Assembly: GCF_008042045.1 (NCBI RefSeq)
Contig: NZ_RDBP01000044.1
Location: forward strand, 40,416 to 96,065
Direction of reading: 5' to 3'
Source of the DNA: Streptomyces sp. T39
GTDB taxonomy: Bacteria; Actinomycetota; Actinomycetes; Streptomycetales; Streptomycetaceae
Length of the DNA: 55,650 nucleotides
The notes under the pieces were generated by a model, which was given only the letters and a program-made list of their open reading frames with translations, had not been told where the DNA came from and made no database searches. Position 1 is the first letter of the stretch; each line of letters starts with the position of its first letter. Shown here piece by piece: positions 34,640 through 41,859 of this stretch. Both the position numbers and the translations under genes were made by a program.

Positions 34640-35887
34640 ATGGCCGGAACCGGTCGACACCGTCGATATCAGCCGAGTCGCCTCAACAGGGCGTCACTCA
34701 CGGTCACGGCCGGCGGAGCGGGCATGGCCCTGCCGCTGGTCGGAGCCGGCACCGCGGACGCGGCGTCCGTCGACACCTGGGAGAAGGTCGCCGCCTGCGA
34801 GTCGACCGGGAACTGGTCGGTCAACACCGGCAACGGGTACTACGGCGGGCTCCAGTTCAGCCAGTCCACGTGGGAGGCCTACGGCGGCACCCGGTACGCC
34901 CCGCGCGCCGACCTCGCCACGAAGGACCAGCAGATCGCCGTCGCGGAGAAGGTCCTGGAGGGCCAGGGCCCCCGGGCGTGGCCCTCGTGCTCGCAGCGAG
35001 CCGGTCTCGCGCGCGGCGGCGACGCGCCCGGTGTCGTGCCCGCCTCCCACACCGCCCAGCGCCCGGCGGCCCGGCCCCAGGCGTCCCCGACCACGGTGCC
35101 CACCCAGCGCGAGGGGTACACCGTCGCGCGTGGCGACTCGCTGTCGGGCATCGCCGAGCGGCAGGGCGTGGACGGCGGCTGGCAGCGGCTCTACCAGCAG
35201 AACCGCGAGACCGTCGGCGACGACCCGGATCTCATCTTCCCCGGCCAGCGTCTGGTGCTGCGCGCCCCCGCCACGGCGGCCCGGCCGGACACCGGCCGCC
35301 CCGCGGCCGGCAAACCCGCCCCCAAGCCCGCGGCGAAGCCGAAGCAGCAGGCGCCGAAGCCCCAGCCGAAGCCCGAGGCCGAGCCGAAGCGGCAGGCCCC
35401 GAAGCCCGACACCGAGGCGGCCCCCAAGCCCAAGCCGAAGCCGAAGACCCAGCAGACGAAGACGCGCACGGAGGAGAAGAGATCCGGCTTCAGCGCCCCC
35501 GTCTCCTCCGGCCCCTCCACCGCCTACCGCAAGGCGGGCAGTTCCTGGTCCAGCGGTTACCACACCGGCGTCGACTTCCCGGTCCCCACCGGGACCTCCG
35601 TGAAGGCCGTCGCCTCCGGCAAGGTCGTCTCGGCCGGCTGGGCCGGCGCGTACGGCTACGAGGTCGTCATCCGGCACCACGACGGCCGCTACAGCCAGTA
35701 CGCCCATCTCTCGGCCCTGAACGTGCGCGCGGGCCAGCAGGTGTCGCCGGGGCAGCGCATCGCCCGTTCAGGATCCACCGGCAACAGCACGGGCCCGCAT
35801 CTGCACTTCGAGATCCGGACCGGGCCGGGGTACGGCTCCGACATCGACCCGCTCGCCTACCTCCGGTCCGGCGGTGTGTCGATCTGA
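34640..35887 (+). CDS. Secreted Rpf-LysM-M23 cell-wall hydrolase
   Basis: A 415-aa exported protein with three peptidoglycan modules. After a signal peptide (about 1-41, ending GTADAAS) comes a resuscitation-promoting-factor domain (44-120) with the catalytic Glu54 in AACESTGNWSVNTGNGYYGG. A LysM domain spans 159-208 (YTVARGDSLSGIAERQGVDG). A Pro/Lys-rich linker (about 220-280) leads to an M23 endopeptidase (285-405) with zinc ligands His308, Asp312 and His389 (HTGVDF; PHLHFEI). It joins a lytic transglycosylase and a peptide cross-link hydrolase in one chain, suited to spore germination or growth resumption. The last 120 bases are overlapped by the opposing DMT gene. Confidence 0.95.
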   Translation: MAGTGRHRRYQPSRLNRASLTVTAGGAGMALPLVGAGTADAASVDTWEKVAACESTGNWSVNTGNGYYGGLQFSQSTWEAYGGTRYAPRADLATKDQQIAVAEKVLEGQGPRAWPSCSQRAGLARGGDAPGVVPASHTAQRPAARPQASPTTVPTQREGYTVARGDSLSGIAERQGVDGGWQRLYQQNRETVGDDPDLIFPGQRLVLRAPATAARPDTGRPAAGKPAPKPAAKPKQQAPKPQPKPEAEPKRQAPKPDTEAAPKPKPKPKTQQTKTRTEEKRSGFSAPVSSGPSTAYRKAGSSWSSGYHTGVDFPVPTGTSVKAVASGKVVSAGWAGAYGYEVVIRHHDGRYSQYAHLSALNVRAGQQVSPGQRIARSGSTGNSTGPHLHFEIRTGPGYGSDIDPLAYLRSGGVSI

Positions 35888-36817
35888 CGTGCCGCGGCGG
35901 ACACGCTGGGCGGCCACCAGCCCTCCGGGGGTGGTGCCGCCCCGGGCGTCTGAGCGGACGTCCGGGGCGTCCTCGCGGGGCGTGTCCCCGTCGGAGCCGA
36001 GGCGTTCGACGGTGAGCAGCACCAGGCCGCCCGCCGCGAGGGCGCCGCATCCGAGTGCCAGGACCGTCCCCGTCACGCCGTAACGGAAGTCCTCGCCGAA
36101 GAGCGTGATCCCGACCGCGGCCGCCACCACCGGGTTGACCACGGTCACCGTGGCGAGCGGGGCCGCCAGCCCGGAGCCGCGGTAGGACGCCTGGGAGAGC
36201 AGCAGACCCGCGACGGCCAGCACCGCGATCACCGACATGGCCGGCCACTGCCCGAACGGCAGGTCCCACTGCCAGTCGACGGCCACCGTCTTGGTGAAGA
36301 CCGAGGCGATGCCGAAGGCGACGCCCGCCCCGCCCGCCAGCAGCACGCTGCGCAGAATCGGCCGGTGGACGCCCTGCGCCGTCAGGAAGAGGAGGGCCAC
36401 GACGCCGAGCGTCGCGGCCGCGAGGACGCCCCGCTCGCCGGTGCCGAGCGAGTGGGAGCCGTTGCCCCCGGTCAGCGCCAGCAGTCCGGCGAGCCCGGCG
36501 GTGGCCATGACCGCGCCGCGCCAGGCGGTGGCGCCCGCCCTGCGGCGCACGAAGACCGCGGCCATCGGCAGCGCGAAGACGATGGTGAGGGCTCCCAGCG
36601 GCTGGACCAGGCTCAGCGGTCCGTAGGCGAGGGCGACCACGTGCAGCACGGCGCCCACGCTGTTGAGCCCCACGGCGATCCACCAGCCCGTGTGGTGCAG
36701 CGGGGCGTAGGGACGGGACGGCGTCGTGGTCGCCACCTGCTCCTGGAGGATCGCCCCGGCCGCGTAGGCGACCGCGGAGACCAGTGACAGGAGCACGGAC
36801 AGCGCGAGGGAACTCAT
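35768..36817 (-). CDS. DMT-superfamily permease (EamA-like)
   Basis: A 349-aa membrane protein with about nine or ten hydrophobic helices over residues 1-265, including SLVQPLGALTIVFALPMAAV and LATVTVVNPVVAAAVGITLF, typical of drug/metabolite transporters of the EamA type. The last roughly 80 residues are hydrophilic (TVERLGSDGDTPREDAPD onward), and the final 40 codons are antisense to the end of the Rpf-M23 gene. Such a tail suggests loss of an earlier stop; the functional permease probably ends near residue 270. Confidence 0.85.
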   Translation of the reverse strand: MSSLALSVLLSLVSAVAYAAGAILQEQVATTTPSRPYAPLHHTGWWIAVGLNSVGAVLHVVALAYGPLSLVQPLGALTIVFALPMAAVFVRRRAGATAWRGAVMATAGLAGLLALTGGNGSHSLGTGERGVLAAATLGVVALLFLTAQGVHRPILRSVLLAGGAGVAFGIASVFTKTVAVDWQWDLPFGQWPAMSVIAVLAVAGLLLSQASYRGSGLAAPLATVTVVNPVVAAAVGITLFGEDFRYGVTGTVLALGCGALAAGGLVLLTVERLGSDGDTPREDAPDVRSDARGGTTPGGLVAAQRVRRGTSDRHTAGPEVGERVDVGAVPRPGPDLEVQMRARAVAGGS

Positions 36818-37546
36818 GTGACCACCCTGTCCCCCTTCTGCGTTCGCGTCGTCGTTCTTGAGCAGGCACTTGTCCGTACTGCTGCGGTAGTACGGGAGTA
36901 CGCCTCAGGTCCCTCTTCCGGTCGGGCGCATCGGCGCCCGGGGGAGGGGCGGACGGCACGACGCGCATCTTTCCTCACCCAGTATCCGATTTGCCCGAGC
37001 TTGCCGCGCGTCGCCGCGTCGCCGCGCGAAGACGCGCGGCGAGGTCGGTGCGGGAGGGGCGGCCGGGTGCGTCGCCGCGCCCCTGCCGCCGCGGGGCAGG
37101 GCCCGGGGCGCCGCTGCGACCCTGCGGCCGGTGCGAGGGAGGGCGGTCGGATGTGCCGCGGCGGGCTGTCGCCGGTGCGAAGAAGGGTGCCCGGGGTGTC
37201 GCGGCAGCGCTGCCGCCGGTGCGAGGGGCGGAGCAGCCCGATGCGCCGCGGCGGTCTGGGGTCGGTGCGGAGGGGCGGCCGGGTGCGCCGCCGCCCCTGC
37301 CGCCGGCGGCAGGGGCGGCCCGTCTGCCGCGGCGGTCTGCGGCCGGGAGCGAGGGAGGGCGCCGCCCGGGGAGTCGCGGCGATCTGCCGCGGTGCGGGGG
37401 GCGACACCCGAGGGCCGTGGCGGCTCTCCGGCCGGTCTGCGGCCGACCTGGGGCCGGGAGGGCGGAAGCGGGCCGTCCGTCGTGCGCCGTCCGCACGGCG
37501 GACGGCCCGCCGGTCATCCCCCCGAGCGCTGCCCGCGCCCGCCCCG
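36818..37546. other. Low-complexity intergenic DNA, no credible gene
   Basis: Between 36990 and 37550 the DNA repeats variants of GCCGGTGCGAGGG, GGTGCGGAGGGGCGGCC and CTGCCGCGGCGG. Frames on both strands are open for hundreds of codons only because stops are rare in such GC-rich sequence; their products are strings of Arg, Gly and Cys with no domain. Nothing functional is recognised apart from the DMT promoter region at the left edge. Confidence 0.6.
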
Positions 37547-37582
37547 GTAGGGCATGCCGGACCCCCATCCGGCATGCCCTAC
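37547..37582. terminator. Strong stem-loop, possible bidirectional terminator
   Basis: Perfect 15-bp arms GTAGGGCATGCCGGA/TCCGGCATGCCCTAC with a 6-base loop. No coding sequence abuts it, so it may insulate the low-complexity stretch from the SDR gene at 37953. Confidence 0.65.
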
Positions 37583-37952
37583 TCCCCTGTGCAGTGGCTC
37601 TGCCGGGACACATAGTGGGCTGTCGGCGGGCCGGTATGTGAGGGCTCCGTGAAAGCTGGCGTGAAACGCATGCATCGTGCCGATGAAGGGAAGGGGCGAC
37701 TTCTCGGCCCAGGTGGCGGCGGGTCCTGTGACGTTCCGTGCGGCACAGGGCGACAAGCGGTTGCCGCCCCTCCGTAGCCGCCATAGGTCTACACCAATTG
37801 CCGTCCGTTCGGCCCGCTGCTTTCGGCCAGCACCGCCGAGGGCTCATGATCCCGTCCCCGCAGTGACCGACGTCATTTGGTCCGCACCCCCTCCCTCGGT
37901 AAAATCGCGCTTTTGAAACCGCGCATTCGAGTGATCGAGGAACAAGACGGCG

Positions 37953-39419
37953 ATGACCCTGACCGACGACAGTCCCGTGGCCTACGGCCCGGGCATCGAC
38001 CCCGAGCGTCTCGCCGTCTGCCTCAGCGTGCTCGACGAGCTCGACAAGCTGGAGATCGACCACCCCGACGCGATCGCCGTGCGCAGGGCGACCGCCGGTG
38101 TGTACCGCACGGTCAAGCAGCGGCGGCGGCAGGAGCGGCGGGCCGCCAAGACCGCGCACGACCGCGCGGTCACCGAGGCCACCGCGACCGGCTCCGCGGA
38201 GCGCATCGACGACGAGACGCAGGGTCTGCTGCCCTCCTCCTCGGTCGCCGGGGAGATCGCGGGGATACTGCGGCGCCCCCGCTCCTGCTACATCTGCAAG
38301 ACCCGCTACGTCGAGGTCGACGCCTTCTACCACCAGCTGTGCCAGCCCTGCGCGGCCGAGAACCGCGCCCGGCGCGACGCCCGTGCCGACCTGACGGGCA
38401 AGCGGGCGCTCCTCACCGGCGGCCGTGCCAAGATCGGCATGTACATCGCGCTGCGGCTGCTGCGCGACGGCGCGCACACCACCATCACCACCCGGTTCCC
38501 GAACGACGCCATCCGCCGTTTCAAGGCGATGCCCGACAGCGGCGACTGGATCCACCGCCTCAAGATCGTCGGCATCGACCTGCGCGACCCCGCCCAGGTC
38601 GTCGCCCTGGCGGACTCGGTGGCCGCCGAGGGTCCGCTCGACATCCTGATCAACAACGCCGCCCAGACCGTGCGCCGCTCGCCCCAGGCGTACAGCGAGC
38701 TGGTCGCCGCCGAGTCCGCCCCGCTGCCCGCGGGCGAGCTCCCGCCCGCCCAGGTCATCGGCACCTTCGGCAGCGGCGCAGTGGACTCCGTGGCCGCCCT
38801 CCCGTCGTCCGCGGGTGAAGGGCTGCGCGCCCAGGAGATCACCGACCTCGCCCTCGTCAGCGGCTCCGCTTCGCTGGAGCGCATCGCCGCGGGCACCGCG
38901 ATCGACGCGGGCGGGCTGGTACCCGACCTGCACGACACCAACAGCTGGATCCAGACGGTCTCGGAGGTCGACCCGGTGGAGCTCCTGGAGGTGCAGCTCT
39001 GCAACTCCACCGCGCCGTTCATCCTGATCAGCAGGTTGCGCCCGGCCATGGCCGCGGCCGCGGGCCGTCGCAAGTACGTGGTGAACGTCTCCGCGATGGA
39101 GGGCGTCTTCAGCCGCGGCTACAAGGGAGCGGGCCACCCGCACACCAACATGGCCAAGGCGGCGCTGAACATGCTGACCCGCACCAGCGCCCAGGAGATG
39201 TTCGAAAAGGACGGCATCCTGATGACGGCCGTGGACACCGGGTGGATCACCGACGAGCGGCCGCACCCCGACAAGATGCGCCTGGCGGAGGAGGGCTTCC
39301 ACGCCCCGCTCGACCTCGTGGACGGCGCCGCCCGGGTCTACGACCCGGTGGTGCGGGGCGAGTCGGGCGAGGACCTGTTCGGATGCTTCCTCAAGGACTA
39401 CGCCCCCGCCAACTGGTGA
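37953..39419 (+). CDS. SDR-fold protein with N-terminal zinc ribbon
   Basis: A 488-aa protein in two parts. Residues about 15-145 form a helical, basic segment with a four-Cys zinc ribbon (C112-x2-C115 and C130-x2-C133 in CYICK and CQPC). From residue 148 an SDR domain follows: LLTGGRAKIGMYIALRLL, LINNAAQTV at 232-240, and VNVSAMEGVFSRGYKG with the catalytic-Ser region. At the Y-x3-K position it reads TNMAK (398-402): Lys402 is kept but Tyr is replaced by Thr. It also has a long insertion (about 250-340). The unusual build suggests a specialised enzyme or a nucleotide-binding regulator. A small dyad GCCGGATT/AATCCGGC (39426-39444) follows the stop. Confidence 0.82.
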   Translation: MTLTDDSPVAYGPGIDPERLAVCLSVLDELDKLEIDHPDAIAVRRATAGVYRTVKQRRRQERRAAKTAHDRAVTEATATGSAERIDDETQGLLPSSSVAGEIAGILRRPRSCYICKTRYVEVDAFYHQLCQPCAAENRARRDARADLTGKRALLTGGRAKIGMYIALRLLRDGAHTTITTRFPNDAIRRFKAMPDSGDWIHRLKIVGIDLRDPAQVVALADSVAAEGPLDILINNAAQTVRRSPQAYSELVAAESAPLPAGELPPAQVIGTFGSGAVDSVAALPSSAGEGLRAQEITDLALVSGSASLERIAAGTAIDAGGLVPDLHDTNSWIQTVSEVDPVELLEVQLCNSTAPFILISRLRPAMAAAAGRRKYVVNVSAMEGVFSRGYKGAGHPHTNMAKAALNMLTRTSAQEMFEKDGILMTAVDTGWITDERPHPDKMRLAEEGFHAPLDLVDGAARVYDPVVRGESGEDLFGCFLKDYAPANW

Positions 39420-39743
39420 CCCTCCGCCGGATTCGGAATCCGGCATATGAGGACAACTTCACCCTTCTTGAGGTATTTTCGGCCGGTGCGCCAGCAGGCG
39501 CGCCGGCCGTTGTCCATTTGGAGGGGGTCGTTGGCCTGAATTGGGCTGAATTCCGGGCCCCATCGAGCATGGGCCCGCTCATATGGTTACGCTGGGGTGA
39601 ATGGACGGCCTCCAGGGACCTACTCGGTCCCCTCCGGCCGCCCTGGGACAGGTCCGTACCCGGCCGCGGTCCCGCCCGAGTTGACGGCGCCACCGCGACC
39701 CAACCGACCCCCGTCCCTGTTACGCGACACAGAGGAGTGCGCG
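39420..39743. other. Intergenic region, probable promoter of the 56-aa gene
   Basis: After the small dyad at 39426-39444 the DNA becomes AT-richer (39445-39480, ACTTCACCCTTCTTGAGGTA) and again near 39580-39600 (CATATGGTTACGCTGGGGTG). Imperfect inverted repeats lie at 39481-39510 and around GGGCCC pairs at 39557-39578. These are plausible promoter and operator elements for the small gene at 39744, but no consensus is certain. Confidence 0.45.
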
Positions 39744-39914
39744 GTGACACCAGAGGTGAAGCACGAAACGCGGCCGTCCGATCGCGGCGGCGAACGCCCC
39801 CGCAGGGCCGATGAGATTCGCAACCTCGAGGTCTGGGCCCGTTCGGCCCCGATTCGACTGGCCGGATACGAGGAGGACCTCGCCGAGCCGCACATCCTGC
39901 CCGGCATCGACTGA
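39744..39914 (+). CDS. Small hydrophilic peptide (56 aa), family not recognised
   Basis: GTG 39744 follows AGAGGAG by six bases and opens 56 codons. The first half is basic and polar (KHETRPSDRGGERPRRADEI); the second half, RNLEVWARSAPIRLAGYEED then LAEPHILPGID, looks structured, with an acidic tail ending in GID. The sharp change from a variable leader-like half to a distinct C-terminal half would suit a peptide precursor or a small docking protein. No modifying enzyme is obvious next to it, unless the zinc-ribbon SDR upstream on the same strand acts on it. A perfect terminator follows at 39974. Confidence 0.7.
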   Translation: MTPEVKHETRPSDRGGERPRRADEIRNLEVWARSAPIRLAGYEEDLAEPHILPGID

Positions 39915-39973
39915 CGTGCGAGGTGCGGCCCCGCCACGGCGGACCTCCCGCACCGGCTGATATGGGCTGTGAC

Positions 39974-40008
39974 GCCGTGCCCCCGCCCACCCCGGGCGGG
40001 GGCACGGC
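39974..40008. terminator. Bidirectional terminator between convergent genes
   Basis: Perfect 15-bp arms GCCGTGCCCCCGCCC/GGGCGGGGGCACGGC with a 5-base loop lie between the 56-aa gene and the stop of the lipase maturation factor gene. Confidence 0.85.
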
Positions 40009-40025
40009 GCCGTGTGCCCCCGGCG

Positions 40026-41432
40026 TCAGCGCAGCCGGGTCGGCGCCAGGAAGTCACGTACCGGTGTCCGGTGCCACCAGGCGCCCGTGGCCCGGCGCTC
40101 GGCCCTCGTCGTGAACCGGTAGTGGTACAGCCGGGCCCGCACCTGGGCGGGAGGGGCGCCGGGGAAGGGGTTGTGCGCGAGCAGCCGCAGCGTGTCCCGG
40201 TCCCCCTCCAGCAGCCGCTCCACGAACGGCAGGAACCAGGAGCGGGCGTACGCGGGGGAGAGGGCGGCGAACCACATCATCCAGTCGAGACGCAGGTGGT
40301 ACGGGGCGTACTGACGCGGCAGCCTGCGCACGTCGCCCGGCTTGCCCCGGAAGCCGTACTCCCGCCACACGGTGCCCTCGTGGGCGACCGCGTCGTCGGT
40401 GCCCTCCACCACCAGCTCGTACCTGACCCGTCCGACGCTGCCGAACGCACCGTAGGCGTTCACCAGATGGAACGGGTCGTAGGACCGGTTCATCGCCTGG
40501 CGCCGGGAGAACAGATTGCGCGCCGGCCGGTAACCGAGCGCCAGCAGCCCGGCCGCGACGGCCGACACGAGGACCACGTACCAGAGCGGCGCGCCGGGGA
40601 GGTCCGGCGGACGAACGAGGGGCGACGCGTCGACGGCGGACAGCGCGAGCACGATCGTCAGCCAGTTCAGCCAGGCGAAGTTCCCCGAGAGCACCAGCCA
40701 CAGCTGCGTCACGACGATCAGCCCCGCGGCGGCGCCCGCCACCGGCTGCGGGGTGAACAGCAGCACCGGCACCAGCAGCTGCACCACATGGTTGGCGGCC
40801 GTCTCCGCCCGGTGCGCGGGCCGGGGCAGATGGTGGAACCACCAGCTCAGCGGCCCCGGCATCGGCTGGGTCTCGTGGTGGTAGTACAGGCACGTCAGGT
40901 CCCGCCAGCAGGCATCGCCGCGGATCTTGATCAGCCCCGCACCGAACTCGACCCGGAACAGCACCCAGCGCAGCAGCCACAGCACGATCACCGGGGGAGC
41001 GGTGCGCTCGTTGCCGAGCAGGATCGCGAGGAAGCCGGTCTCCAGCAGCAGGGACTCCCAGCCGAAGCCGTACCAGGTCTGCCCCACGTTGACGATCGAC
41101 AGGTACAGCGCCCACGGAACCGCCCACCACGCCATCGCCACGGCGAGCGGAACATGGTCCGCTGCCCCCGCCGCCAGGGCGGCCGACAGCAGCGCGCCGG
41201 TCCAGGCGACGGAGGCGAAGAAACGGTCCGAGTAGTGGAGCCGGAACAGCGTCGGCGCCGTCCGGGCCGGCACCCGGCGCAGATGGTCCGGCACCGGGAG
41301 CATGCCCCGGGCGCCGATGAGCGCCCGGAACTGGAGCGCGGCCGACACGAACGCGATCACGTACACGACGGCGAGAGCCCGCTGGAACACCAGCCGGCTC
41401 AGCCAGTAGGCGTTGTCGCCGAACCACTCCAT
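40026..41432 (-). CDS. Lipase maturation factor family membrane protein
   Basis: A 468-aa polytopic membrane protein matching the LMF1 family. Characteristic blocks are VEFGAGLIKIRGDACWRDLT, YYHHETQPMPGPLSWWFHHL, then in the soluble C-terminal part FHLVNAYGAFGSVGRVRYEL, WREYGFRGKPGD and APYHLRLDWMMWFAAL. In animals LMF1 folds secreted lipases; bacterial roles are not established. I chose ATG 41432 because MEWFGDNAYWLSRLVFQRAL is the usual N-terminus, though its ribosome binding site (GGGAGG) is very close. Longer starts run into the inverted copy of the 41732 gene's 5' region, which now lies directly upstream and may drive this gene. Confidence 0.9.
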   Translation of the reverse strand: MEWFGDNAYWLSRLVFQRALAVVYVIAFVSAALQFRALIGARGMLPVPDHLRRVPARTAPTLFRLHYSDRFFASVAWTGALLSAALAAGAADHVPLAVAMAWWAVPWALYLSIVNVGQTWYGFGWESLLLETGFLAILLGNERTAPPVIVLWLLRWVLFRVEFGAGLIKIRGDACWRDLTCLYYHHETQPMPGPLSWWFHHLPRPAHRAETAANHVVQLLVPVLLFTPQPVAGAAAGLIVVTQLWLVLSGNFAWLNWLTIVLALSAVDASPLVRPPDLPGAPLWYVVLVSAVAAGLLALGYRPARNLFSRRQAMNRSYDPFHLVNAYGAFGSVGRVRYELVVEGTDDAVAHEGTVWREYGFRGKPGDVRRLPRQYAPYHLRLDWMMWFAALSPAYARSWFLPFVERLLEGDRDTLRLLAHNPFPGAPPAQVRARLYHYRFTTRAERRATGAWWHRTPVRDFLAPTRLR

Positions 41433-41482
41433 CCCTCCCAGTATCGCGGCCCGCCGCGGCACGGCGGCGCGTTCCATGTGCA

Positions 41483-41859
41483 TCCATGTGCATGAGTCCG
41501 CTGGTGAGGTCCCAGTCGAAGCAGCCCATGCGATTGAGGGTCAGACTCGTGTCCGCGTGCGCCGGCCAGTCGTCGGGAAGCGACAGGGCACCCGCTGCCT
41601 GGGGCCACTTGGGGCCACTCTGCCATCATTCACCGCATCCCACGACCGGATGGCACCCGACCCCTACCAGGGCTGACGGGGCCGGGCGCCATCCGGTCGT
41701 GGGATGCGGTGAATGATGGCAGAGTGGCCCCATGGCTGAGCGGGCAGCGGGTGCCCTGTCGCTTCCCGACGACTGGCCGGCGCACGCGGACACGAGTCTG
41801 ACCCTCAATCGCATGGGCTGCTTCGACTGGGACCTCACCAGCGGACTCATGCACATGGA
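41483..41859. repeat. 377-bp inverted repeat copying the 5' end of the 41732 gene
   Basis: Left arm 41483-41654 and right arm 41688-41859 are reverse complements. The only difference is an 11-base block: 41600-41610 against 41732-41742, the ATGGCTGAGCG that opens the PP2C gene. The roughly 30-base centre is partly palindromic. The left copy therefore holds the promoter region and about 40 codons of the gene in reverse, but without its start codon. Confidence 0.93.

Noticed and set aside
36818..37615. Long open frames on both strands in the low-complexity region
   Set aside because: Products are repetitive Arg/Gly/Cys/Pro strings; absence of stops is explained by base composition.
39744..41432. 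A vitamin-K-carboxylase-like (HTTM) enzyme modifying Glu residues of the 56-aa peptide
   Set aside because: The membrane protein matches the lipase maturation factor family throughout, and the two genes are convergent with a terminator between them.
41433..41483. Longer N-terminus for the lipase maturation factor from ATG 41483 or 41477
   Set aside because: These starts lie in or next to the inverted copy and add residues not expected in the family.
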